A stretch of 64,000 bases of DNA, from contig JAQGEQ010000071.1 of assembly GCA_034620365.1 (NCBI GenBank), forward strand, positions 62,001 to 126,000, given 5' to 3'. The position numbers and the translations under genes were made by a program. The DNA comes from Pegea sp. RAD2-039. Taxonomy: Eukaryota > Chordata > Thaliacea > Salpida > Salpidae. Position 1 is the stretch's first letter. Each line of letters starts with the position of its first letter. The notes beneath the pieces are model-generated. The model was not told the DNA's origin. It was given only the letters and a program-made list of their open reading frames with translations, and made no database searches. Shown piece by piece: positions 27,992 to 40,164 of this stretch.

Positions 27992-29587
27992 ATGGATAGA
28001 GATGTTAAAGGTGTTGCTTCTTTGAATAACTCAGCTGAATTTACAGAATCTATCACAAATAGTAGAGTCAACCAATCATCACCAGCAATAGTTCAAAAAT
28101 CTAAGATTATATCGCCTGATAAAAGTACTGAAAACATTTCCTGGCAATTTAATTCATTTATATCACCTGAAACTTCTTCATCCAACAGTGGCTCCTCTCA
28201 AACAGAAAAAAATTCACAATCAGATTCCACTGCTTCAATGCCATCACAAAATCTTGAAGAGCCAGTAAAAGAAGAGCAAATATGGGGGTCTCTTATTGCC
28301 ATTGATAAAAACTTCCATAGTTTTTCATTTGTAGAAAGCAAAGATACTTATACATTTGGAAGATGTGAATCTTGTGACTATTCATTTGATACTCCAGTAA
28401 TACGTCAGTCTTCATATTTTAATAGTTATAGTAAAAAACATTTTTCTATTTGTAGAGATCGCTCAGCAAATGACTCTTACAAAGTTTGGATTCAAGATCA
28501 TGGTTCAAAAAATGGACTTTATATCGGAAATTATCATGTAGAAAGTAATTTAAGGGCACCATTGAAACCTAATGATAGAATTTCTGTTATTTGTAGGAGC
28601 AATGTGTTATTCATGTATACAGAGCTGCCTATGAATATTACTAATCCATGTAATCCTCTTAGTTTATATCATAAGGAAGATGTTATTGCAGATGGAAGAT
28701 ATGGAAGTGTTGTAAAAGCAAAACATGTCACTAAACCTGGGTATTTTGCAATAAAAAGTGTCAAAAAAATTGAAGTTTATGGGCACGGAATCAAAAGAAT
28801 AACAAAAGAAGCAACAATTTTGAAAAAAATTCAGCATCCTTGCATCATCAAAATGATAGAAGCGATTGAGCAACCAGATGCTCTCCACATGGTCTTAGAG
28901 TATATTCCTGGAGGGGAGCTTTTTGATCGTTTGTCAGCTGGTAAGAAAATGGAGATACAACATGTTAAGATCTATTTCTATCAATTACTTCTGGCAGTAG
29001 AGTATTTACATTCTTTGAGAATCATACATCGAGATATCAAACCTCAAAATATTCTTATGATGTCTTATAAGGATCCGTGTCTTCTTAAACTTTCTGATTT
29101 TGGAGTTTCTCATATGGTTGATGATGATAGCGTATATATGAGCTCAATGGTTGGTACTCAATTGTATTTAGCTCCAGAACTATTGGATACTTCGGAGGGA
29201 TACGGTCTTCCAGTTGATGTGTGGAGTCTTGGAGTCATTTTGTACTTCTGTCTTCTTTCTTACTTGCCATTTAAACCTGAGAGAGAAGATACAGGAATTA
29301 GTTTAAGAACACAAATCTTAACTGGCAGCATCTTACAAAATAAGGATTGGAAAGGATTAGAACCTGAAACACGCGATCTAATCAAATCCTTAATTTGTGT
29401 TGATGTAGAAAAACGTTCAACTGCAAGCGTCGCTTTGAATCATAGATGGTTGAAAGATGAGAGTAAAACTGTTCGAAGTTTGATGGAAGTCGTGGTTAGT
29501 TCACCTGTTCGTACAAATTTAAAACGATCTTTTATATCAAGTGAATCTTCCAGAAGATCGAAATTTGAAAAACTTGTAAATAGCTAG
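27992..29587 (+). CDS. CHK2-like checkpoint kinase, single exon
   Basis: Ser/Thr kinase of the CHK2/Rad53 family, which relays DNA-damage signals from ATM. The 531-residue frame is uninterrupted. The N-terminus has SQ sites at 69, 75 and 85, a short cluster of the ATM target type. An FHA domain covers about 100-212 with FGR (122-124), SKKH (147-150) and KNG (173-175). The kinase domain covers about 226-488: AIK (Lys255), Glu273, HRDIKPQN (346-353), DFG (369-371), APE (394-396), so all catalytic residues are present. The activation segment has Ser384, Ser385 and Thr388 at the usual phosphosite positions. The first glycine of the loop is Ala233 (IADGRYGSV). The basic tail (RRSKFEK) may be a nuclear signal. 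It has no introns, unlike all seven neighbours. Upstream is very AT-rich. Confidence 0.93.
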   Translation: MDRDVKGVASLNNSAEFTESITNSRVNQSSPAIVQKSKIISPDKSTENISWQFNSFISPETSSSNSGSSQTEKNSQSDSTASMPSQNLEEPVKEEQIWGSLIAIDKNFHSFSFVESKDTYTFGRCESCDYSFDTPVIRQSSYFNSYSKKHFSICRDRSANDSYKVWIQDHGSKNGLYIGNYHVESNLRAPLKPNDRISVICRSNVLFMYTELPMNITNPCNPLSLYHKEDVIADGRYGSVVKAKHVTKPGYFAIKSVKKIEVYGHGIKRITKEATILKKIQHPCIIKMIEAIEQPDALHMVLEYIPGGELFDRLSAGKKMEIQHVKIYFYQLLLAVEYLHSLRIIHRDIKPQNILMMSYKDPCLLKLSDFGVSHMVDDDSVYMSSMVGTQLYLAPELLDTSEGYGLPVDVWSLGVILYFCLLSYLPFKPEREDTGISLRTQILTGSILQNKDWKGLEPETRDLIKSLICVDVEKRSTASVALNHRWLKDESKTVRSLMEVVVSSPVRTNLKRSFISSESSRRSKFEKLVNS

Positions 29588-29818
29588 TTTAATCTTGCAT
29601 TACACTTTTTTTATCTTTCATACAAACGTTTTTATATTTTACATGAGCGTTCATGAACATTTCATTTTAATAATTTTTTAAACTAAGGATTTTTTGATTG
29701 AGTAAATCATAGTTATAATTTTTTATTATTTTATCACAAGTTAAGCATCAACTTTTTAAACTTAATATAAATTGACATTCGGTTGTTTTTAACATCTGAA
29801 CAATTGTGCGATCTTTGC

Positions 29819-29824
29819 AATAAA
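29819..29824 (+). terminator. Candidate poly(A) signal of the CHK2-like gene
   Basis: AATAAA 232 bp after the CHK2-like stop codon. Its position is typical for a 3' end, but the motif is common by chance here. Confidence 0.35.
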
Positions 29825-30249
29825 TACATTGAAGTTATGATTTATATAAAAATTTGCTTTGCTTGGTAAAGAATTTTGTTCTCTTGACATATAATTTACA
29901 GATTATTTCCACATTTTTTATTTCTCCAACCAAAAGTTACAAATAATGAATAACCCATTTGAAATCTTTTCTATTAGCATCTTTGCAAAGCGATCTGGCG
30001 CGTATTTGTTGATGGCAATTAAGAGACCGCGTTAAGTAGTATGTGGCGTGAAGCACCTACATTAGTGGTAGTAGATAAGCTGAAATGCTATGTGAAATAA
30101 GTTTCGTAAGAAGATCTAATGATTACAAGCTATTCAAGTAATATTTCTATCTCAACTTGTCAATATGTAAATTTCACAGACAACAAACACATCTTTAGCT
30201 CTCTACAAAAATAGTAAAATCATTTAATTTACTTCAGTTACTTTTTAGA

Positions 30250-30545
30250 TACTGTGGTCCATCTGTTTGGTGTAACGGTTACCACGCTTGCTTGTAGGTA
30301 TGCTTCATGCTTTCGACAAGGAAAAGTCCACAGAAAACCAAGGTAGATGGACCTTGTGAGTCTGATAAAATAATAAAACTTTTCGGGGTCATAAAACTCT
30401 CAATTTGAATCTGGAGTTGTGAAGCCCCGTTTGTCACTCTACTCAGTGTAGTCCTGGAAGGTTCTGCGATAGTCCGTCTGCTTCGCTGGGTCTCCATAAT
30501 TACTGCCCTGGTTAATCAAATGCATGGTCGCTCTCGGCCAAAGTA
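30250..30545. repeat. GC-richer island of unknown origin, possibly a dispersed repeat
   Basis: About 300 bp with markedly higher G+C than its flanks and sharp edges. On the plus strand the left end reads TGGTGTAACGG (30268-30278), which fits an RNA polymerase III A box, and GCTTTCGACAAGG about 40 bp later is a poor B box, so a tRNA-derived SINE is possible. On the minus strand an open frame of 72 codons (30497 to 30279) crosses the same DNA, with no family match I recognise. I cannot decide between repeat, gene fragment and decayed element. Confidence 0.3.
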
Positions 30546-31762
30546 GGTCAAAAAAAGAGACAATGGGTCATATTTTAGTTACGACTATAAATTATATTTT
30601 CATTGAATGTTCAGCTATATAGAGTTTTGCAAAATAATATAAAGTATTCTAATATAAAAGTAGAGACTTGTTACCAATATATTTATCCACAAATATTAAT
30701 CAGTTTAGAGCTGCGTCATTTTCATGAATAGTTTTATTCCAGATACTAAAAACATAACCGTTTAAAAGGCTGTAGATTCGGACAATTACGTCATATATTT
30801 AAAATCTAAATTACTAGTTTATAAGCATTTGCAAACTTGTGACTATGAATCTAATTGTCTTGAATGAATAATCAGTTGAGTTCTCAACAATAATGTTTTC
30901 ACATCTTATACACTTGTGTACTAATTTCTTAAAATCATAACTGTAAAAGTTCCAATAACTTTTTTAGTTGATATATACGTTTCAGTAGAAATATATATAA
31001 TTTCGTGTGATGATTATTACAAGTTTTGTATGTAAAAGTAGTTTTTAGAGTTTGGTTTTCTTTACATCATATAGTCGTTTTCTGGGATCTTTAAAACCGT
31101 CTTAAGCCTAAGTGACTAAATCCATAGGTACTAAACTATTGGATCAAGTTTTACAGGATATTTGGATGTCTTATGGATTCGCTCGGAGAACTTTCAGGCC
31201 ATATTTTAAGAAGCGCTAATTTAAATTACATAAAGGCAATTTAACAAATCGTTAAGGTACTAAAGTAAACTATGATAAAAGGGCCTATAATAGAATAACC
31301 AAATAATTTTATTGTCAGAGTTTATTATTTTAGGTTTCTCTTTAGGTCTTTTGCTCTATTAAAAGATAAATTACGATTAAATAATAAACTATTATTCTTA
31401 TTTAGCTTTATTAACGGCACAAATTATAAATAAAATGGTATCTACTACTGTAAGTTGACCCAAAGCCCTAAACTAAATTAAATATGTGTACAACGAGAAA
31501 TATCGAATATAATTTTTTGTCGTTAAATGCGAAAAAAGCTTATATGATAGACTAAAAGTTGCAGAGAATAAGAAAGTTTAGCCCGAGGCCTTTTCAGAAC
31601 GAACATTTTTTTAAGTTGATTTATTTATGGTTTAAATCTTATGTTTAAAACAACTAGTTATATAATATATTAATAGATAGAAGTTAAGCTTTTGAATGAA
31701 TTATTGAAATGTATCAGTCAGAAACTTAGAGTATTCACAGTAGGAAATGGAATGTTTTAATT

Positions 31763-34516
31763 ATGAATTTATTAAAATTGAAAAATTTTTGTTTCAAGCT
31801 ATGCCTTCTTATTTGTTTTTGTTCTATTTTACTATATATGCAGAAGGTAAGATATTTTGGTAAGCTTCTTTTTAAAATAACATAAAAAATGTATTTTAAG
31901 ACAAGGCTGAAAGTCTTTTTAAACAATTTTTAATAAGTTAGAAAATCTAATGACTAAATTAATCAAAATGAGGAGGAATAATCGACTTAAGGTCCATTCT
32001 TAGCTAAAGCAGAAATGATTTAAATGTTAAAATATTAATGAATTATTTTGTACATAACTGCGTTATTCTTAAATCTTACTTCAAATGATTTAATTAATGA
32101 TTAATGTAGCTATCAATTATTAATCTTTGTTTTAAAAGATTATATACCTTTAAAAATTTAGTAAAATAAACCTGTTTACCTGAAACGACTTACATGATCC
32201 CCTTTTCATACGAGCAGAAATTTGAAAGTCATTCGGGTTGTTAAAACCTCAAGACTAAAAAAACAGAATTTATATTGTTCTTATTCATTAATCAACCTCT
32301 TAAGAATTAATAATTCAGATGCTATCAATTGATTTTTAGCTGAATGATTTTACTATCAATAACGAATCAATACGCAGAAGGTTACTCCGAGGTAGTAACA
32401 TCCGATCTCGCATAACTTTACGTTAATAAAATTGGAGAAGGAAGAAAATAACTGGAAAAAAGGTTTGAATGATTAAAACTTAAATACCTTTTTTAACCAG
32501 AAAAATTGTTGATCTTAACGAAAAAACTTCTAGAAAATAATATACCAGAAAAATTAAAGAGTAATGAAGACGTTGAGATAAAGTGTGCACGATCTAACGG
32601 CTTAGTATTCGTGAAAACCCACAAAACAGGTTTTAACAATTAGTTAACTGCAGTATTTATATATCTTAATTCTAAATTTTCATTTAAAACAACTAAAAAA
32701 CTTTTTATACGGATTTTCATTCCCATTTTTTATTATAAAACGTTTTAGGAAGTACAACCCTTTCGAATATAATACTAAGGCATGCTGAAAAGAACAAATT
32801 ATTGGTTGGATTACCTCCTCAGCGTCACTGGGAGCTGGGTGGATATCCTGACTTTTTTCGAGAGGAGTTAGTTGATCCTCAAGCAGAAAAATATGATGTT
32901 TTTTGTCACCACCAAAGGCACCTATTTTTGTTTGACAAGTAAAACAGTTCTAAAAGTAAATAAAACTTCTTATTTTTAGGTTTGATTTTGAAAGTATCAA
33001 GAAGAAAGTTGCAAACAATAGTCTTTTCATCACTATTTTGCGTGATCCAGTTCATCAATTTGAATCTGGTATAGGATTTTTTCGTGATTGGCCCTTTCAA
33101 CAGTGGTTAAATGATACGCCAAGAGCACAGCTTTTAGATAAATTTATGGAAAATCCAAACTTTTATTATAATACTTCAACGCCGTGGAACTTTCGAGCAA
33201 GAAATTATATGTCATTTGATCTAGGTAAAGGAGTTGTAAAAACAAATAGCAACTAATAAACGTTGTATATGTTGAGATTTGTTCTAAACTCCGTAAATTT
33301 AATGATAGCTTTAGAATCAAAGTTTACAAAAGTTTAAGCTCTACACTGTTTTAAATTTGCAGGTTTGAATCACCTAAAGGCTGACCAGAAGTATATAGAC
33401 TGGGCAATCCAGTATATTGGAACTATTTTTGATTTAGTCATGATAACAGAAAGAATGGATGAATCCTTGATCTTACTAAAAGGTAATTGTAATACTCAAC
33501 CAAAAATTTAATCCAAGTAACTTTATATAATCTTTCTCACTTCTTTGTGCTGTAAATAAAAAGCATTTAAATTGAAGTAAATATTTTGTTCTTTTGCTTC
33601 GTTTTAAGTATATTTATTTTTTCAGAAATGTTATGCATGGATTCGTTTAATGATATTGTTTACTTGCGACTTAAAGTAAGACAGAATGGTGCCAGATATA
33701 CTTTAAAAAGCTCTGTTCGGGGAAAGATAAAAAAATGGAGCAGTTTAGATACTGGTCTATATCGTCACTTCAGCTTGAAGCTAACTGAAAAAGTTTGTAC
33801 CAAATATACTGCGATAAAAATCTTGATAATAAAATTTAATTTTTGTTAAATATTCATTTTTTTAATTTATGTAGATAAAACAGTATGGAGTGGAAAAAAT
33901 GAAAAATGATTTAAAAGAGTTTCGTAGACTATTGAAAGAAACTGAAGAGTCGTAAGTTAAAGATCAACTGATATAAATTCAGATCAAAACTGATATATTT
34001 CAGTACAGAAATTAAATAACATTTTTATTATAATTTATATTCCTTAAAGAGTTATTTTCTAAACACAATTTCCATTACAAGAGTTTGAAGTTGACTTTTT
34101 ATTAAGATGTGTTGAGTATTATGATTCGTTTGATATGAAACCATGGGTGAGTCGAATAGAACTGAAAAAGAATTCTGGAGAAAGTTGTAACAAGTTATCA
34201 TGGGGAGAAGTAAGTAGAAAAAAGATCTTTGTAATAGACCAATAAAAAGTGATAGGTTGACCTTTCGAAATTATTAATTTATTAGTATAATTATAATACT
34301 GAATTATCTTACGCTAATTTTATTAAAGTATAGAAAAATGTGTAGGTGAAATTTGGGGATTATATGAGGAACTTACAATCACACGATGTCAGATTAAAAC
34401 CTTCAAAGCAACTCAGTTACAAACAACTGGTTACTGGCCTTCAAAATGCCCAGATGAATATACTTGGAAAAGAAATCATTTCAAAAAGCAGAGAAAGATT
34501 GTTTATATCAATTTAA
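31763..34516 (+). CDS. Galactose/galactosylceramide 3-O-sulfotransferase-like (Gal3ST family)
   Basis: Predicted Golgi type II membrane enzyme that moves sulfate from PAPS to O3 of galactose on glycolipids or glycans. Exons: 31763-31846, 32340-32391, 32501-32629, 32749-32938, 32980-33224, 33363-33482, 33626-33792, 33875-33951, about 34084-34209, 34346-34516; roughly 450 residues, slightly longer than usual. Exon 1 encodes a short basic start and a hydrophobic signal anchor (LCLLICFCSILLYM). The 5'-phosphosulfate loop is FVKTHKTGSTTLSN and the 3'-phosphate motif is SLFITILRDPVHQFES. The later blocks ITERMDESLILL and LDTGLYRHF also fit the family. Phases agree through exon 8; the exon 8-9 junction does not (exon 8 ends in phase 2 at a strong GTAAGT, while exon 9 needs phase 0 or 1), so that boundary is open. 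Exon 2 (52 nt) is supported only by phase and splice sites. Confidence 0.88.
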
Positions 34517-35586
34517 AAATATTGAACAATTTTATAATTAGGATTTCTAAAACATGTGAAATATTTTAAACATTAAGATTAAAGCAAAAATATTTTGCAT
34601 TTATCTTAAACAATCTTTTTTTATTTTTGAAGTTACAATAATAGAAAAAATCTTTTTAAAACAAGTTCTGTAAGATAGAAAAATTGCAAATTTGACTCAA
34701 AATGTAAAAAGAATCTTTAAATATTGCTTAAAGGATTTCTAAGTTTTTCTAAATTTAAATTCGATTTCTTTAAACTTCATTATTGGGATGGAATTAATAA
34801 AAGTTGATAGCAGTTTTCTGTTGATCGTTTTTTTTAATTTAAACATTATTTTTATGTCTAATTTTAATATGATTTTTAGAAAATCAATATAAAAACCAGA
34901 AAAATATAAAAATAAGTTTTATTTGATTTTTATCTTATTATGATTAAAAGTTGAGTATAACACCACAGATAAACAATTTGAAGCTATAAGTTTATATTCT
35001 CGAAAAGTTTGCAAAGTATTTTCTAATATAGTTGAACAATTTTAGATTCGAAGAAATTTTTTAACTATTTTCAAGCCGACTGCTGCCAGTACCAATGCTT
35101 GTTCACGCATTCACATTTGCTTCAAATATAAATGTGGCCTAATTATTGTAAGGTTTAAAATATTTAACAAAATCGTAATTTTTTCAATTAATCTATATAT
35201 GACTGCTGATTAGAACTGCATACTGGTATTATAAAGCCGCTAGCTGAAATCGTCTACAAATAAAATCATCCTCTGACAAGTGTTATTTTAAGAACATTTG
35301 ATATTATTTTATTAATACCGGGTTTTTGTGCCTATCCTGTATGATAGAAGATTATATTACCGCATAAGTAAATGTCATCTTTAGAATGCCTAAACAAGCG
35401 CGTGTTGTATAGATACTGTTGTACAGCAATCTTGTTTCGTGCTAGTTATCGCTTGTATCATGTGTATTTATGATATAATAAAGTTCTCTAAAGACTTATC
35501 ATTACAATTTATTCTGTTATAATTTGTTCTTAGCCAAATTCTTGCCAATCGTTTTGACCCATTATTAGAGCTTAGTGTAGTTAAAG

Positions 35587-35715
35587 CTCTATAAAGTACT
35601 TGAATTAGAAGATCCTAAGGAGGAGGAGTGGGAGGCAATTAAATATAAGGACAAAGAAGCAAATGTGAAGTTGTCGTTGCAAATCCAAATTTTAGATGTG
35701 GACAGAGCATTATAG
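35587..35715 (+). mobile_element. Possible Copia-type gag remnant
   Basis: A 42-codon open stretch ending in TAG reads EEEWEAIKYKDKEANVKLSL followed by QIQILD. The pattern of a Trp-containing acidic segment, then A..K/R.L.LS, then a hydrophobic IL resembles the gag polyprotein of Copia-type elements. The surrounding DNA is GC-richer than background. No protease, integrase, RT or LTR is seen nearby, so this is a small relic at best and could be chance. Confidence 0.3.
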
Positions 35716-36330
35716 GCATTATACTCGGTCACGTGACCTTCAAATAGAGTCATCCAGATAGATTTGGATTGAAATAGAAATGAGCTGCAGTGACTCTGAG
35801 TATTTGTGCTCGATTCATGGATGTTGAATCAGCTGAAGTAGAAAAGCTGAATTAGAAAAGTAGAAAAGGGGTTATTAATTTTTAAAAGTTACTCAAAAAG
35901 AAAGTTTAGCAAAAAGAAGTTTTGATTAAATTTCACTCAATTTGTTTTGTAAGCTGTGATAAAACCAATTTTTAGTCACGCTTTAGAAACTATTAAGTTA
36001 ACTGATCGAACTTTACTGTAAACCCGTTTAGCTTTAATTGGATCTTAATATTTATTGTTTGTTTAATTTTCTATATGCTTGTTTTGATTATTTTTACCAA
36101 AACACATTCTCAAAGTTTCAAAAACACGATGAAAAAAATTCCTAATTCTTTAATTTTTGTAATTATAAGGAAACAAATAGATTTTTGTCTATCATTCAAA
36201 ATTCTTTAAATAAATACGCACAAATACGCAGCACAAAACCAAATTACAAGAGTTAATGTTAAAAATACTATCTTACATTTGATCAAAACCTATAAGCTTT
36301 TGCAGGGTGCACAGAAAAAGAGTATTTTCA

Positions 36331-36470
36331 ACTCTCGTAGCCCAAACAATTGAAAGTCAAACTCCTAACGATAGAAAACAATTTTTACGAATGAAGAGAT
36401 ACTGTTAGCACTTTTTGCCAAAATACGGCTCTTTTGGGAGTTCAATTTGGCTACCACAGTGAGAAAATTG
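36331..36470. repeat. Imperfect inverted repeat
   Basis: The left arm (about 36331-36364, containing TCTCGTAGCCCAAACAATTG) pairs imperfectly with the right arm (about 36437-36470, GGGAGTTCAATTTGGCTAC and on). Matching blocks are ACTCC/GGAGT, CAAT/ATTG and GTAGCC/GGCTAC, separated by about 70 bp. It could be the core of a small non-autonomous DNA element, but no target-site duplication is visible. Confidence 0.3.
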
Positions 36471-39400
36471 TCATTCGAAAAGATGATCTTGATAGCCTGC
36501 GTGTCATATTTCATTTTTTTCAAAATAATCTTCGATTTGTACTCTTTTTTTGATCTCTCTTGTGTCTGAAAGTTCTTGAGATGTCAACTGTTGGTTACCA
36601 TGAAACTCTTTTGACGAATCATTAAATTTACTGAATAACTCAGATGAAATTTGAAGATAGTCAGATAATAATTTGCTTAAATAGTCAAACGTTAAAAAAA
36701 TAAGAGAAGAAAAATCAATTATTTTTTATTTTGTGATTCATTGTTTTGATGTTAATGCAATTACTACAATACATATCGACGACAATTTCTTTGATAATTT
36801 ATAATATTTATTCTATGATTTAAATTTTCAAAATTTAATGAATTTAAAAAGCACCTAACAGATTTTCATTTGAATAAAAGTCAGTCAACATTGGCAATTT
36901 TCAAAATCAATTATTAATATAGTAATGTTTAAAACGTTCGCACCCATTAGATATTTTGGTCACATATAAAAGCTTTCAAGAAGCTATTACAAAATATTTC
37001 TTAGTTTATGTGCTAAGGAACTCTTTGAATAAACTTGTTTAATCGAAAACATATTTCATCTGTTAAGTTTTGAAGCAAACTTCTGAAAAATTAAAATTAA
37101 CAATAGATCGAATTTATTAAAATTTCCTAAAATCTAGTTTAAACTTTAACAATTCAAAATAAAAGTTGAAGTTTATGAATGGAACAAAGTAAAATCGTTT
37201 TTTTTAATTTTCAGTTTAATTGAAAATAATCAATGAATGCCAACCAAGTTCTATTTATTAGTGTGGAAAACTTAAATCAAACCCAACTGAAACTGTCGAT
37301 GAAATTATTTATTTAGTTAGTTGCTTAGGATAAAAAGATTCCAATTTTGGTTAGGTTGGTAGTAAACAGAAGTTTATCCATTAAAACTGTTTTAGATCTT
37401 TTTAAAAAGTTGATTTTTTTATTTGAGTTTAATTTTGTCATGCAAATTTTATGGATATCAAGTTATAAGTTGCCAACTTTTTAAACCTTGACAAATAATA
37501 ATGAAATGGATATTTGAAATTTTACTCTCCATAAGTTGCTGAATCAAAGCACAAGTTAAATCAAGATAAGAATAGTTTAATTGGTTTAAGTGTAACAAAA
37601 GTATCTTTGGCAATGATAAAACGAACCTCTACCTCTCTTATCATTAATGACTACATACTTGTTTTTTACTCAGACTGACTTCAGGTATTAAGACGTTTTT
37701 AGAGCTACTTCTAGAAAAATAAGATTTATTTTTATGCTAAACGGATCGATTTTGATTTTATGAATTATCCTTTTTAATAACTCATACTAGTCCGACGCTA
37801 AATTCTGAATGATAGATATAATAATTATTATGAAGCTGATTTTATAGTGATTACTTTCACGTCACTTCAATATCTGATGGTTAATTTAGCAATTTACCAG
37901 TAAGACAAGCGATGCTTGCTCGTCATGATTATCAATCGATTTTTATTCTTTATTTTAGACTAACATTTTAGTAATATTATTTTGACAAACTCTTAAAATA
38001 ACAAAACAAATTCTTCAATGTTGTTTGGTAGAAAAAAAATATTTAAATATGTTTAAAGTGACCTTTTAATCAAAAGAAGTTAAAAATCAGTCAATTATTT
38101 TTGAAAGCCAGAGTAAGAATTAATAAAATAAAACTAGGTTGTAGCGTTGCTCTTATAAAATTTGTATTTAATCTTCTGTTATTACTCAATTTAAGGTTTT
38201 AGTTATACTGAATACAATTTGCTATTTAACTTTATTGTGTATTTATTTCGGAACATAAAATTGTTAATGATTTATGAATGAAATAACATAAATTTAATAA
38301 ATTTTTCAAATAAATATTATTAATCTATTATAAAATTCTGCTGAAACTAATCCAACTTGTTTTTTTTATGGAAAGATGAACGTTTATTTCTAAAATATTT
38401 ATCAAATTTTTTACATAAAATATGCTATCAAAGTTTTATGAATATTTTTCATTTGAATTTTTAATGTTAGCAATTTAATTATTTTTGTTTTTAGCTTGAC
38501 AATTTTTAGCTTTTGAAAGACGTTTTTAAAAGCTTTTAAGGAAACTTTTTAACTCAAATTACCCATTAAAATTAGGTTATTGCTATAAGAAGTAGCAGTT
38601 GTTTACAAGATCACTGCGCAGTTGACAACTAAAAGTAAACTGAACAGGTATACAACTTTATCAAATACTGGTTTCATGATAAAGCTGTTTATAAGCAGCA
38701 TTATAAAGTTAGAAATGTAAATATGTAAACCAAAAAATAATTAAAAAAATATTCGAAGAGATAAAAAACGAATTAAGTCAAATGTAATTTAAGAAAAAAA
38801 CTTATGCTGAGACCGAATTATAAAAAGAAAATTTGATCTTATTTTATTTTGAGATTTGACACAAAACTGTTTTTGATTAGAGATTATTGACATTTAAATG
38901 AAAGTAAAATTTTAATTAGCAAATGAAGTAAAAACTTTTTTATTAATGTCTGTAAGACGTTGACACACGAAAAATATAATTAGAAAGCCTATTTGGTGTT
39001 TTTATTAAACACTGATACAACCTTAAACAAAAAACTTAACCAATGTAAAAAAGAAACCAACTGTTAGTTACATAAAACAAAAAACAAAATTGTTTTGCGG
39101 TTAAATAGGTTATTCAATAAACATATGCTTGTGTGGTATTTTTGTTACTCTCAATCTGAAATAGGGTAAAAAGTAGCTTTAATAATTGATGAAGCTGCAA
39201 CGAATCTACAATGCAAATACATCCTTCTCTACGATATTTATTCGTTCGTTAATCTTTTAAAAGGTCTCAAATGGAAGCATGAGCACTTTGATATAATTTT
39301 TAGATATGTTTAAAATGATTATTGATGGAATTTTCAGTTTTGTTTCATTTGAGTTTCAATCATATAACTTTGTAGACTTATAAAAAGTTGTACAGAATCT

Positions 39401-39578
39401 AGCAGCTGTACTGATTTCTTAATAAAATTTTTTTTAGTAAAACTAACAGATAACTTATCAAAAATATTTATGCTTTTCATGTTATAGAGTGGATATGAAA
39501 CTAAGTTGCATTTTTGTTTTATTTAGATTTTATTTAATTTTAAATTCTATTTTATTGTCGCAATTTTATATAATTTAG

Positions 39579-39641
39579 CTGTATGCCCTGAAAATGAATC
39601 CGTATATTCATTTGCAAATGTGTTTGCGGATGTCCAAGGAG
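39579..39641 (+). other. Unassigned exon-like segment
   Basis: A 63-nt stretch bounded by TATAATTTAG and GGAG|GTACAG, open in two phases and more GC-rich than its surroundings. It lies 1 kb before the cyclase start codon. It could be a lone exon, a 5' UTR exon or chance. No partner exon or family match was found. Confidence 0.2.
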
Positions 39642-40164
39642 GTACAGTTCAATGTGTATTTCATAAATACAATTAATAGCATCACTTTTTAAAATTATTG
39701 AGTATATTAATTTCAAATGAAAACAAATACTATCATAAATTAAAGTAATTTCATTCCTTCTAAGAATTATGATTAACTATATATAAATGTTCCTTATTTT
39801 AATTTATTTTAAATGTTAATACTTTTGATTTTTTAATATTCTAAATACTTTTTAACTATCAGGTTTACTTAAAGTAGTATTTTTCATTCTATTTGCTTTT
39901 ATATCCTTGATTACATTTTGTGTTCCGGGATAAAAAATCGATACAATGACCAGCGCAAGTTAAAACATTTCTCTTCTAATGACATCTCTTTAAGAAGCTC
40001 ATCTAGCTTCAATTGATTAAACTCTTATTAATGCATTATTAAACTATAATCTTCCAAAAAAGTAAAAATAGACTGCTTTATTTGCTTACTGTGTAATGTT
40101 GTATTTAAAAGCTTTCAAATAAATGATAATAATCTATTAGAAAGCAAAGCAACATTTACAGGCC

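Larger units (their letters stand above)
29588..31762. other. CHK2 3' UTR and intergenic region
   Basis: Begins with the likely CHK2 3' UTR, with an AATAAA at 29819-29824. Beyond it are two GC-richer islands, at about 29985-30100 and 30250-30545; the second is listed separately. The remainder is AT-rich with no supported coding sequence. Confidence 0.45.

Noticed and set aside
30001-30030. Resemblance to the 5S rRNA internal promoter (GATGG...GAGACCGC)
   Set aside because: Only about eight contiguous bases agree and spacing is wrong; not enough for a 5S gene or 5S-derived SINE.
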